Shown: positions 34,745 through 46,089 of the stretch, piece by piece
Numbering within the stretch: position 1 is the first letter of the stretch
How the letters are laid out: each line of letters starts with the position of its first letter
Source: Lineus longissimus
Lineage: Eukaryota > Nemertea > Pilidiophora > Heteronemertea > Lineidae
DNA length: 64,000 nucleotides
Assembly (NCBI RefSeq): GCF_910592395.1
Contig: NC_088322.1
Location: 5,701,431 to 5,765,430, forward strand
Reading direction: 5' to 3'
Position numbers and translations under genes: made by a program
Notes under the pieces: model-generated
The model's database searches: none
What the model saw: only the letters and a program-made list of their open reading frames with translations
What the model was told of the DNA's origin: nothing

Positions 34745-35720
34745 AGTTAAAGGGAAGGGCCCGCCAAAAAATGGGGAGTTTTGGACGGCCCGGTCAAAAC
34801 CTTAGGCGGGAATAAGGTTTCATTGATAAATATAAGGAGTTTCAAGGACCCCAAAACACTTGCAAGGTTTAAGAAATACTGGTCTGTCATTGGTTTACGT
34901 TTTCTTATCATCAACATACTCTCATCTTGAAAAATAAGACAATATTTACGACCGATGCGACCAATTTTTACATTCATTTTGCAACATTATCGTTAACGCG
35001 CCCCTTGCAGATTCGTAAGGTACTACATGTATTTGGATGTTTTGCGACAAACTGCCTAGTCTAGTTTCTTCGCTTGCGGATAAACGAATAAGTTACACTG
35101 CCGTTCCTTACTGTTGGAATCGAAGGAGAGGGGTATATTCATCTGATGTTGCTAAGTTCTTTTTTGGAGTTTTCAAGGCCTAGCCTTCCACTGTCAAATA
35201 CAGTAAGCTATCCCGATGAAAACTGATGCGCCCAGGTATGTGTAACGTTACTCATGAAAGCATACATCACATACACGGCGTTTTGTCTGGTATCGCTATA
35301 TATATCATGTTCGTATCGTAATCAGTCCTCTTTCTAAGGTTATTTGGTTTCCATGGTTTCCACGTCCCCACCCGACTCAAAGTCCATATATATGTACTAC
35401 TATTCTTTGCATTCTCCATCTTTTCTTTGCTAAAACATCACTTCTATTACAATTGACGATGTAACATGTCCTAACTGCATTCCACTATCATCGCCGACTT
35501 TATTTATATACCAGAAGACTGGCCTCTGTGTAGCCGATTATGTAACTCATAGTGGAAACAGCTAGTGACAGCACCCAGGGGATCCACGTGCTGCTCGCGA
35601 ATTTTCAACTCGTAGTAAACAAAAAGTTGTAAAGTTATGTAAATAAGCTTCCTTATATGGAACTAGTGACGTCACACAGTAGTTTGTAATTTCGCTACAG
35701 ATGTCACTACTGCTTTCGGT
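34745..35720 (-). repeat. dispersed repeat, copy B (partner at 16870-17605)
   Basis: Inverted copy of the repeat at 16870-17605, longer because of extra sequence between shared blocks. It carries the second version of the small frame at its 3' end, and the SSSDICSEI segment on the minus strand at about 35690-35710. Confidence 0.7.
34747..34977 (-). CDS. small conserved frame in dispersed repeat (copy B)
   Basis: Starts MNVKIGRIGRKYCLIF and is 76 residues long. Its first 42 residues align without gaps to the frame at 17424-17600 (32 identical); the C-terminal part is unrelated. See the entry at 17424 for the limits of this evidence. Confidence 0.3.
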   Translation of the reverse strand: MNVKIGRIGRKYCLIFQDESMLMIRKRKPMTDQYFLNLASVLGSLKLLIFINETLFPPKVLTGPSKTPHFLAGPSL

Positions 35721-35729
35721 TGTAAGACG

Positions 35730-36060
35730 ATTTAATCTCTTTAAATAAGTCACAATGATGTTTATCCAAGTACCATATCGAATAGCAACCATTCTGTTTT
35801 GAACCCAAATAGCAACAAACAACAAAATATAAGCGAAAACAAATATAATCGAAATGATAGCACTGCTACAAGAAGTCTGGGTTCGCTGGAAAATGAAAAT
35901 TCAAAATGTTTCCCAAAGAACATTCCTTATTTGTTTAGCCATTTGGTGATTAATAGGCAGACGATCATTACCTCAAATATGATGCACTTCCAATATTCAC
36001 CACCTACATTGCTAGCGAACATCAAGCATGTATAAATGTACATAAAAAAGATCGGTAGTG
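35730..36060. other. no gene recognised
   Basis: AT-rich, no supported feature. Confidence 0.3.
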
Positions 36061-36063
36061 ACA

Positions 36064-36668
36064 TTCAATATTTAAAATTCAAAATTCAACAAATATTGAA
36101 GTTTGAGTTTTGAACTATGCTCTTCTTTGACTTCAAAATTCAAAATTTAACAAATTGCACTTTAAATGTTGAACTATGCTCTTCATTGACTTCAAAATTC
36201 AAAACTCAGCAAATTTTTAACTTTGAATTTTGAAGTCAACAAATTTGCGACTTCAAAATTCAAAATATTCGAAATTTCAAATATTGAATTTTGAATTGAA
36301 CCAATTATGCGACTTATAAATTCAAAATTCGAGAATTTCAAATATTGTAATTTGAATTTTGAAGTCAACCAATTGTGCAACTTCAAAATTCAAAATTCAA
36401 AATTGTACAATATTGATCTCATGAGGTACCACTAGATGGAGTATAGGGGCGTTACTCTGAGCCTCATCAGCAGCATAAAATGGCAGAAACCGAGATAACT
36501 GTGTACAGTGGTGAAGTCATTCGTGCTGTTTTATAAAAGATGGTGAATTTTCATTGGAAGAACTCTGTAAATTCAATATTTGAAATTTCGAATTTTGAAT
36601 TTTGAAGAGCATAGATCAAAATTCAAACTTCAATATTCGGTGGATATTTTGAATTTTGAATATTGAAT
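36064..36668. mobile_element. AT-rich foldback-like array (CAAAATTCAAAATTC)
   Basis: Left part (36064-36415): repeated TTCAAAATTCAAAATT tracts, themselves mixed with their complement. Right part (36570-36668): the complement GAATTTTGAATTTTGAA. A roughly 150 bp more complex spacer lies between (36421-36565). The word CTATGCTCTTC next to the left tracts recurs inverted (GAAGAGCATAG) in the right part, supporting true arms. It could also be a plain AT satellite with an insertion. Confidence 0.45.
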
Positions 36669-36669
36669 G

Positions 36670-37285
36670 AGCCTTCTGGGCTTTCGTAGACAGGCGATCC
36701 TTCCAACCAAAACAACCAAACGGGCAGGCGCCTACTTATAAAGACTAATATTGTTTCGCAATGATATCTTGATGATGTTAATATTCAACTAAGGCCTTTG
36801 ATCTTTAACAGTCTATTTTGGGAAGCCCTAGTATTTTTCACAGATTTTCTGAAAATCTGACCTTTCGGACGAAGTGGGAGAAAAATCGGACAATGTCGGA
36901 GAAATTTCGGGTAAATCAGGAAAAAGCTAGAGAAACCGTTAATAAGTCGGAAATGAAAAGCCTCCTACTCGTGCAAGTAATAAGCCAACAGAATAATGAT
37001 GGATCTATATACATGTAGTTTCACCATTGACACACTAGGACATGCACGAAGAACATTATTATGCTCACAAAATCAGGATAACTTCGTTTGATTCGCTTTT
37101 TTAATTCTTTTTTTCTGTGCCAGCAAACTACACAGTGCATGTATGTTGATCAAAGTTGGTCAATTGTAATTGGTTGATAAAAACTGATGGTTTGCATTTC
37201 TATATAACAAAATAATAACTGTTTGCTGTGACTGCAGTTGTCATAGTGACATCCTGCAACTACAATCAGACCTTCACTTGAGTCT
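36670..37285. other. no gene recognised
   Basis: No supported exon or repeat family. Confidence 0.3.
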
Positions 37286-37289
37286 CGGC

Positions 37290-37890
37290 CAGTTTGTCTT
37301 GTCATGGGCACGTTGCCGTAGGCAATGGAGTTGTCTCGCATTGCGTAGTTGGCCCAGTCCGGTTTGTTTGAGGTCTGCGCCTGTGGTACCCGGTAGGTTT
37401 GTGCAATGTTGTCCTTGTCGCGGTTTGTAGGTCTTGGAACCTGTGACAGCAAAGAACATAGCCCAGCATGGACCATCTTTGCCTTGCAATCTTGGCAGAT
37501 AGAGGTTCCTCGTTGCACAGTTCGTGCAGTGCCTTGTTGCTGATGAGGCTTTTCGGCCAGCAGTGACCTGTGATGGTGCGAAGGTGTCTGCGGTGGCAAG
37601 CATCCAGCTTATCTAGCATGGCTTTAGGTATGGCTCAGTTACTGCAGTTGTAGAGCATGATGGATACGAGTGTAGGCTTTGTAGAGGCGGAGTCTTGTCT
37701 TCATCGGGATCTTAGTTCGTCTGTTCCGCAGTTTCCGCAGTGTATGGAATGCGGTGCTGCCTTGTATGCAACGGTATGTGATGTCTACTGTGCTGCACAG
37801 TAATGAGCCCAGGGTCTTGTTCCTGGGCCAGCTCCCATTGCCGCAGAGAGTCTTCCCGTGTGGATCTTGTTCAGCATTTCTATAAATAAT
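37290..37890 (-). pseudogene. non-LTR retrotransposon reverse transcriptase C-terminal half
   Basis: Minus-strand frames, read in turn, show LGSLL...DITYRCIQGSTAF, then KLRNRRTKIPMKTRLRLYKA, then MLDKLDACHRRHLRTITG and NKALHELCNEEP followed by IARQRWSMLGYVL. This is the thumb and C-terminal order of non-LTR reverse transcriptases (LGS, ITxRI, TKxRLYKA, HxRxLRxIxG, P-x-x-x-RRRWxxLGHVL). The fingers and palm are missing, and at least two frameshifts plus a stop interrupt it. It is clearly different from the CR1/L2-like copy at 41425-43148. Confidence 0.75.
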
Positions 37891-37899
37891 AATAAGGAC

Positions 37900-40790
37900 T
37901 CATAGCCACCGTCGGTCCCTTGCTGGCCCTTGCTTATCTCAGACGGGATTGAAAGCAGGTCGTTTTGATTACCACGAAGTATAAAAATGTCTGTCACCGA
38001 AATTCCGTCTAAGATTTTTCATGTGTCGGTTGTTTCGGTTAAAACTAACAGAGGGTAGTAACTTCAGGGCTGAATAACGTGGCATACTGGTACATATGTC
38101 AAGTGTCCCTACGCTTGCTATATTTTGCTTTACAGCCAGATTGATCGTAACCATTCGTTTCTGTATTGGGAAAGCTGTCGCATGGTGCCAACAATAGTTC
38201 ATTCGTTTTCCTACCACCAGATGCAATAATAACGGTACAACCACACAATCTCATCCCGCGTTTGAAAAGATCTTTATGCGTGTTCATTACGGTACAACTG
38301 AATCGAAGGGCTCTTCAAGTCAATGGAATGACACGATGAAAGCGCTACATGAAAGTGTTTGAGGTGCCGGATTATGTTACCAAAATAGGCGGGGCATCGT
38401 GACATAAACATTCAATTACTGCCAGGTATAACGAAGTTTCGACTCCGTCCGAATAGCTAGATGTATGTTTGATTTATATAAGTAAGAAGCACAAACGATT
38501 TTAAAAGATGCCTCTTAATTTGGCTAATTGCTAATACGAATGCACTGCTGATGAAATTCAACTTCCTACTGCCCTTTTTTTGAACATTGCATTCGGAAGT
38601 TGATAGTTGCATTCACATCGGATGCACTTTGGCTATCACGTAACAGAGAGTTTTTTCAATTTTCAAAAGGTAACTTGAAAAAACCCCGAAACTTTGAGAT
38701 TTCGCGCGTTTTAGACGACTAATTAGCAATTAATTTATTAACGTGACCTGAATTGCAAAAAGGGCTCTGTTACGAGATGCAGAGAGTTATGCTGCGTTGA
38801 TTTCAAGTGTCAATTGGTGTATCTGACAACGGAGCTCGGCGTGATTAGGCCGGTTTATGTTGAAAATGTCCTTATTAAACGCCATTAAATTTTTTTTTGC
38901 TATTATCATACGCAAACTTCCTTCAGTATTCCAAATGTCTTCATTAAGAGTCGGTAATCCATCATGGCTAGGAGCAATTCAGTGTTAAAGTCGACATGGT
39001 CCGCAAATTTGGATAACATAACCCTGCACATTATTGTGGTGGCATTATCGTAGACTTAAATTCTTCCATTGAAGTACCATAATGGAACCTCAGTAAATTA
39101 TGATACCGACGCCAGGGCTATTGTGCTCATCAGATCAAATTTTGGTTTAAAAGTGGCCTATAGTTACTAGTGCATCCAATTCATAAATATGCATGACCTT
39201 CGTGAAAATCATTCACATTTGAACAAGACCCAGCGTATTAAAAATATATTATACAATGATAATATGGTCAATAGTTTCGGACATATTTTGGACACTTTTG
39301 TGTAATCGGTTTTATTTATTTTGGTTCCTTGGAACTAAATACGATCGGGCCATAAATAACTTTGGGTAAAACGATCAAAACCCAAAAAATGGTTTTACCG
39401 CTAAAAGACCTCTAAGGGTTTTTTCACCGCCAAAAGACCTCTACGGTTTGCATATTTGTTTTGGCTGAAATACCATTTATGGTTTTCAAAAGCTCAAAAG
39501 CTTTAATTTTAGCAAAGTGTCTCTGCCCTCTTAGTTTAGCCGTGGACCACAACAATACTAATACTAAAAAGATCCACTGCATTTGCCAGAATGTGCCACG
39601 ACGTAATTTTGGCCGCAGGAGGCACAGGTTCAACAAACATCGCACTGCTGATAGCAGCTAAATAGCAATCACACTTCTCCATTAGATAGCACACGTATTC
39701 TATACACCGGCAAACTAGTTGATAATAGAGTAGATAGCGTAACAAGCACCAGGGTGAATCAATTAGGCAAATAATGTATATAGTCAATCTGGGCATTTTG
39801 TGACAATGATTGGGCAAATGAAGGCGCATTCAGCTCATTGGAGAGGCGCCTGGGGACCTAGCAGTACGGCTAAGAACCAGTCGATTACTCGATTGGATAT
39901 GAGATAATAACGGTAATAGGAACAGGTTGGGCTGCAAGGTTGATTTGCTGTGAGTGGCTAGCTTTCACGTACGGATCATGACTCGCAATGCTTTGACATC
40001 GCTATACCCTTACTCGTTAAAGGATGGACCGGACCGTATGCTGTTTATACAACATCAACAACTCAATTAGGAGGTGATAGCCACCATTTGTTACATGATA
40101 GTGATGTCATAATTACTAGTAAGATAAAGAAAGTACACTTACTATCACAGGAGACTGGTTATCATTTTTTGAATAGGAGTCAAGGGAATTTAGAGAAGAT
40201 AATTCTTACATGTACATGTATAGGCCTACGAAATCGTATTAGATCTTAAATTAGAATAAGAAAACAACCTCGTAGCAACATGAGCTATCGTTTTACGATA
40301 CATTTTGCAAACCTTGCTGTTAGTGTAGATGTGCAAGTCACAACGTTTAACCTCTGTGAGAGATCACATGACCACGAGGACAAGCACACTTGCGGCAGGC
40401 ACTCAAGGCGTTAATGACGGAAATCATCAATGCCGATTCAAAAGACGTTGGTCGTCCTTTCACGGCTCGCTCTCAAGCGACATTAATCACTGGTGCAATT
40501 ACTATGACAGCCACCTCTAGCTCGAATCAGCCGGAAAATATCTGGTGTAAGCTGTTAAACATTAGAGATCCGCATGAGGGATAGATCAAGTAGTTTTACA
40601 TTACGAAGATGAAATTTTGCATGGAAAATAAAGGTTGACAGTTCGCACCGACCGCTTAGCACATAATGATCATGATTGCCTCTTTCATGTGCAAACAACT
40701 TCTCAACTTCCACTCAAAATTATAATCACTATCATTAGTAGGCATTATTTACACTCATATTCTATAGACTCACCGATCTAAGACAGTTTC
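37900..40790. other. long stretch without a recognised gene
   Basis: Open frames at 37969-38287, 39424-39829 and 40329-40584 show no family I know. No repeat array is present. Confidence 0.4.
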
Positions 40791-40798
40791 TAGTTGAA

Positions 40799-43543
40799 GC
40801 AGTATTTTCTAAAAGTAAAGGATTACGCTTGTTTTCGTATGAATAATGTGGACCTTTCACTGCAAATTCTTTGCTAAAAATCTTCAAGCGAATGCTTGAA
40901 GGTCAGTCCCGATGTCATATTTCTTATGAATGGTCGGTGCTGGTAATCTATTTCATTTTGTGGTTTTGGTATTGTTATAGAAGGGGGGTCAAGTACCCTG
41001 AACTTCAGGGCCTTTCACTTGGCACCTATGACCATGTTTTTTTAGTTATGTGTGTGGGAGAGATGCACACGACTGACCCTGGTATTGGAAGATAGGGGGT
41101 CAAGAGGTCTCCTGATGAAAAGATGCTGGCGAAAGTGCTAGTGTTCTGTCCTCGTTGACACATTCTCGCGTCATCATCGTCCGATTCATCTGTCATCCAA
41201 CTGGGGAAGTCCTGCATCCGTTAAATAATTTACCACGTTTTACATCATAGACCTAGGTTAAGGAATGACCTCTACTGCTAAGGGAGAGCACCTTTGCAAT
41301 TTTTTTGGAATGATTGCTTTGATAGAAAAATTTGTACTGCACCTGAGTTCTCGCAGATTATGAAGAAACACTTAACATTTGGTCTTTCGTGCTCAAAGAC
41401 CCATCTCGAGTGTCTTCCGAATAAAAATAATAATAATGTAAAACAAAATACAGCGTATTATAGTGCCATGTCCAAGCTCTAGCCTTGCTCCAGGGCACTG
41501 TACAGAGATTATAACATTTTAAAATGTCCGTTGCGAAAATAAATTTAAAAAGATGAATATCTTAACAAGTAAAAAGTAAAAAGTGTCCAAGTAAAAGTAT
41601 CCAAAAGAGTTATAGGTCAAAAGCTAATTTAAAAAGGTGGGTTTTCAAGGCACACCAGAAAGATTTGGAGTCATTTATCAAAACTATATCCTCGGGCAAA
41701 GAGTTCCACAAGTATGGTCCACTAAGCTGAAATGACCGCTCTCCATTTTTGTTTTTTGTCCTAGGAACAATTAATTTATGTTTAAATTCAGAGCGCAGTG
41801 GCCTAGTTGGCTGGTAACGATTGACTAGATCCGATAAATATGATGGTGCTGTTCTGTGAAGTGCGCGGAAAACATGTGATAAGACCTTGAATAAAATTCT
41901 ATATTTGACCGGCAGCCAATGGAGTGTTTTTAGAACTGGAGTGATGTGTTCATTTCGTTTGGTTCTGGTAATAATCCTGGCTGCCATGTTTTGAACCCGT
42001 TGGAGTCGGCTAATTGTGGTGTCAGGAACACCATCCAGCAAGGCATTGCAATAATCCAGCCGTGATGTGACAAGTCCATGAATAAGAAACTTTGTTGCAC
42101 TTGGAGTTAGTGATTTGCGAATTCTGCCAATATTCCTTAGGTACATATAGCACGCTATACTAACATTGTTCACGTGTTTTTTATCGATAATGACGATCGT
42201 AAACAACACCGAGATTTCTTACTGATTCGGCTGGACAAATAAACAATCCGTCAATGTTTACATTCACGGCGATCGGTTCACCACGGGAAAATTTGGAAGT
42301 ATACAGCATAACTTCAATTTTATCACCGTTTAGTTTCAAAATGTTGCTCTCCATCCACGTACCAATCTCACTAAGGCACGCTTCAAGTCGCTGAATCTGA
42401 ATGGTTTGACTCATCTCATTGGTCTTCTCCAGAAAAATCCGTACAGCTGCGTGTAGTCCGCATAGAAATGATAGTTAAGTCCATGTCGTCTGATTAAATC
42501 TCCGAAAGGCTTGGTGTACATTGTATACAGTTTCGGGCCGAGGACCGACCCCTGAGGTACTCCGAAATGAAGTAATCTCGGACACGAAAATTCATCGTCA
42601 ATCTTGACAGACTGGTAGCGGTCGTTCAGATATGAGCTGAACCACTGGAGGGCCACACTCTTGATATTGAAATGCACACGTAACCGTTCCAAAATGATAT
42701 TATGTTCAAGCGTGTCAAAGGCGGCTGAAAGGTCTAACATTACTAGAACAGCTGCATTTCCTTTGTTGAGGGCGTCAAGAATGTCCGAATGAACACGAAG
42801 CAGAGCAGTTTCCGTAGAATGGAACGGGGTGTAAGCACTTTGGTATTGCTCGCCCAGAGAGTTAGCTTGCAGGTGATTGTCCAATCTTTTGGCCACAACC
42901 TTTTCAAGAACTTTCGAAACAAAACTAGGTAGTTCTTTAGAGTGTCCTTATCTAAGCCTGCCTTCTTTAGAAATGGTCGAATATGTGCATGTTTAAAGTC
43001 CTTGGGAACTACGCCATCTGCCATGGACGGATTTACAATTTTGGTGATTATGGGAACAAATTCATCAACTGAGTCCTTAAGAAGCCATGTTGGTAAAGGA
43101 TCAAGGGCACAGAACTTTGACGCACTGGACATGATGGACTTTTTAAACAAATTGTAAAATGCTATGACCTCCCCTATACGATGCAGTGAATGATATGTAT
43201 CTACACGACATAGCTTTTATGGCAAATACAATTTTCGTGACCAAAACGCATACAGCCATTCGGAGATGACAAACCTTTTACTTCAACTTTCTAGTCACCT
43301 CAGCAACCTTGAAAAATCGAAGCATTTCCTATCAAGTTAAAGGCCTATGCTACACTTTATTCATATGAAGACAAGCATTTGCTCCCTTTCGAAGCAAACT
43401 CTCGATGCTAAAAAGCGTTTGCTTTGACTTGTAACAAGAACTTAAATTTCCGAGCATTTGTTACGGTTTTATTCATACGGGTACTAGCAAATGCTTCAAA
43501 ATCGGTAGAGAAAGCAAATGCTAGTTTTTATTCATATGGCCCA
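40799..43543 (+). mobile_element. GGCCATATGAATAAAAAC TIR element, copy 1, split by a retrotransposon
   Basis: Segments 40799-41424 and 43149-43543 together align with 59970-60997. The right end reads TGCTAGTTTTTATTCATATG followed by GGCCC, complementary to the left end of copy 2. The left TIR is missing here. The gap is a non-LTR insertion. The body is rich in AGCATTTGCT and its complement. No transposase frame is seen, so the element is non-autonomous. Confidence 0.75.
41425..43148 (-). pseudogene. CR1/L2-like non-LTR retrotransposon, 5'-truncated
   Basis: Three minus-strand frames in series (43148-42896, 42896-42411, 42414-41610) give one reverse transcriptase. It has a fingers region with HIRPFLKKAGLD, motif A DLSAAFDT, motif B GVPQGSVLGP, and motif C reading YADY where YADD is expected. 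Thumb and C-terminal boxes follow: TWMESNILKLN, LDYCNALLDGVP, LHWLPVKYRILFK, APSYLSDLVNRY and SGPYLWNSLP. The endonuclease domain is absent, fitting 5' truncation. The 3' end at 41425 has an (ATT)n-like tail (AATAATAATAATG on the plus strand), as in CR1/L2. Frameshifts and the motif C change mark it as dead. Confidence 0.88.
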
Positions 43544-43544
43544 A

Positions 43545-43884
43545 TGGGCGGACGACACAAATTTGTCTTATGCTTATGCCATTCGCCTCTGCATCAATTT
43601 TTATATGATAGTAAGAGTTCAGAATGGCAGGCCTATAATGATTTCACTTTATCACCAATGCGGATTCTTTCATTATAGACCAATGCTCATCGACAGGGAA
43701 ATTGATCGACCACAACATAACAAATGATAGAAGTAAATTGGTTAGGTAACAAGTGGTCAGTTCGTTCCCAATGCCAACCAATGACAATCAACTTACCACA
43801 ACCTGAAGCACAACAAGTTTGAGTCAATCCGTATAAAGTGACATCGGCCAGTTTGATGTTTGCGGTCATGCCTCATCTTATTGA
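43545..43884. other. no gene recognised
   Basis: No supported exon or element. Confidence 0.3.
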
Positions 43885-44060
43885 ACCGGTGTGAAAGCGG
43901 ATAAAGTCCCCCTGGTCTCCCTGGTGATAATAGTCTTTACCGGACATCTATCCCTGGCCCCATATACGGACATGCGGACTTTAGCAACTTGGGACATTGA
44001 TCGCTTTTACAGCAGTAACAGCGCATAAAGTCCCACGCACAGAATGTCCATTCCTTATAA
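43885..44060. mobile_element. CCGGTGTGA-ended MITE, degenerate
   Basis: The left end ACCGGTGTGAAAGCGGATAA and the internal AAAGTCC and GGACTTT words resemble the other CCGGTGTAA MITEs. At the right, GAATGTCCATTCCTTATAAA matches the inner part of a right TIR, but the terminal ACACCGGT is lost. Confidence 0.45.
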
Positions 44061-44315
44061 ATAGTTGTGACATGCTCTTTGATTGTAGGAATAGGTAGGC
44101 TAAAAATCAGGTAATTTTCCGTCGGCTCTCATGGCGGTTCATGGTTGAGAGTCTTGTGGATCGAATACGCCGTGGCGATTTTCTTTTTCAATTACTGTAA
44201 TAATATAATACAATGGTTAGTATCGGCGCGATTGACTCTCTTTTTTTCTTTACTTCATAAGACAATTTCGTCATCTTAATAACAATTTTTATTGCGTAAG
44301 TACTATCAAAAGTGG

Positions 44316-44323
44316 CTATAAAA
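44316..44323 (+). promoter_or_regulatory. possible TATA box
   Basis: GCTATAAAAT lies about 35 bases before the ATG at 44356, which has a favourable context (GAAATGG). A start site about 30 bases after the box would leave a very short leader. Confidence 0.35.
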
Positions 44324-44355
44324 TGCTCCGCCTAGCCAATGCTCTGCCATTCGAA

Positions 44356-45390
44356 ATGGAGAGGACACGCGCAAAACGGCCGAGAAACATCAGTTCTCTA
44401 GCGGAGGTTTTTCGGTATTTGTCGTTTAGAAAATACCCCGCTAAAGCAAATGCAAACCAGAAGCAAGTTCTTCGGCGTGTTGCCGCTAAATACTACAAGG
44501 TAGGCGTTTTACTTTATAGTGCATGTGATTGAGTTATCCAGGTTCTCCCTTTTAATGAATTAGATTTGGAAAAAATCGGAATCTCAGCCAACAGAGTGGT
44601 TAAAATCTTCTGAGTTCAATCGTCCGGACCTTTAACTCTAGGAATAGGAGTCCTTTGGACCATAATACCTAGGATTTAATGTCCCCGGATATTGAACGCG
44701 GGATTCAATGTCCATCGGACTCTCGTAGCTAGGAATAGAAGTTCATTGGACACTTATCTCTAGTTATGAATGTGTCCGGACTGTGAACACGGTCACTAAT
44801 GTCCAATGGACTGTCTAACCTAGGGATATGTGTCTCATGAGACATTAGTTGCTAGGTGTGGTAGTCTATGGGACAGTAATACCTAGGAATGGTGGTCTCT
44901 GAGACATACACTTCACATTATTTCCAATATATCACATTAAAATTGAGGGCCGTCAGGACTATATTATAATTTAAGTTAGGAGTGTTGACTTCATGGAGTA
45001 AAACATGCTCAGTCACATGTGTCTGTTCATTAACGAATCGGATACCGTATATTATCTAGTCTTCCTATTTCCTATTTCCTATTTTAAAGCTACCATTGTT
45101 CGTTTCAGGCTTTTTCCGTTGGGTCCCTCGTGTTGAAGAGAAACCTAAGAAGATCCGATCGAAAGGGAGAGAAGAAGGAGGAGCCATGGCTCGGACCGTA
45201 CTTAATTGAAGAAATAAATGAAAAAAGCGGTACCTACGTTATTTCCAACAGAGGAAAAAAACTCGCAAAAGCAGTCAATGCCAATAATTTAAAACCATAT
45301 CATCTGCCAAAGATTAAATCTATGTACAGATTGTATGGATCATATTATTGGGTTTCAAATCCATGTAACTCCATATTAGCAAGTGACTAG
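44356..45390 (+). CDS. possible two-exon gene from Ty3/gypsy-type integrase ends
   Basis: Exon 1 (44356-44499) ends at CTACAAG before GTAGGC, a good donor. It encodes SSLAEVFRYLSFRKYPAKA and RRVAAKYYK, like the helix that leads into the zinc-binding part of gypsy integrases. Exon 2 (45109-45390) follows TGTTCGTTTCAG and encodes VGSLVLKRNLRRSDRK, then EEPWLGPYLIEEIN and NANNLKPYH, a full GPY/F-like integrase C-terminal domain. Joining the exons keeps the frame (phase 0) without a stop and gives about 142 residues. The HHCC finger and the DDE catalytic core are both absent, so no integrase activity is possible. It could be a domesticated chromatin-binding remnant, or an internally deleted integrase whose junction only looks like an intron. 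An upstream ATG at 44323 would add 11 residues. Confidence 0.5.
44600..44920 (+). repeat. degenerate 30-bp GTCCnnnGGAC repeat, first block
   Basis: About ten units of 28-33 bp of the form GTCCATTGGACT-TTAATACC-TAGGAATA-AAT. Each contains a small GTCC/GGAC palindrome and a CCTAGG word. It fills most of the putative intron between the two integrase exons. Confidence 0.65.
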
Positions 45391-45489
45391 GCCAGCCAGT
45401 CCTCCCAGACGGCGTGATGTAAATCATTATCGAAATAAATCACACAGTCAAATTGAAAATATGTTATTTTGTTCACTTCTTCTTTCTAT

Positions 45490-45700
45490 ATCGCCCACAG
45501 AAAAAGGGGACTTTAACTCCTAAGGAATCAGTGTCCACATTGGACTTTAGTCCCTGTTCAGTGGACAATAACAACTAGAGGTCAATGTCCGACGGACTTT
45601 CATACCTAGTACTAGGAGATCCCCGGACTTTCACCTCTAGCTGTTAGTATCCGGGGACAATTTCAACTGGGGATATTTTCCACTGGGACACCGGTCTTGG
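45490..45700 (+). repeat. degenerate 30-bp GTCCnnnGGAC repeat, second block
   Basis: About seven units of the same repeat as 44600-44920, in the same orientation, beginning about 100 bp after the stop of exon 2. Exon 2 therefore sits inside, or has been inserted into, one array. Confidence 0.6.
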
Positions 45701-45979
45701 ATCGGTGAGTCTGGAGTGTATTTATTGGTTGTACAACCGAGTTTTGTGTTTGGCATCTGAAGTAGTTTTGTTGAAAAGCGAGTAATAGTAAAATTTAAAT
45801 TGTTTAAGTAACATAAGCATCATCACTATCATCACCATCAATACCAACAAGCCATGGCAGGGAATAGTTTGATTAAAATTGAAGAAAAATATGAATATGA
45901 GGTAATGCATCTATGGATATATATTTAGAAAACTGCAGGGGTGGCTAATCCGAGTATTCAGATTATATGAGAGGAATTT

Positions 45980-46085
45980 CTCCGGCCTGAAAGCTCGAGA
46001 CCACTGGTTGTATGCTTTCAGGCCGAAAATATTATCATGTGAGATCTGGATGACGAGGATCATACACGAGTGCAGTTTCTTTACT
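45980..46085 (+). repeat. dispersed hairpin repeat (CGGCCTGAAAGC)
   Basis: CGGCCTGAAAGC and GCTTTCAGGCCG form a perfect 12-bp hairpin with a 19-base loop (about 45982-46024). The following GATCTGGATGACGAGGATCA and ACGAGTGCAGTTTCTT words recur near 14750 and 300. Confidence 0.6.
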
Positions 46086-46089
46086 TAAC

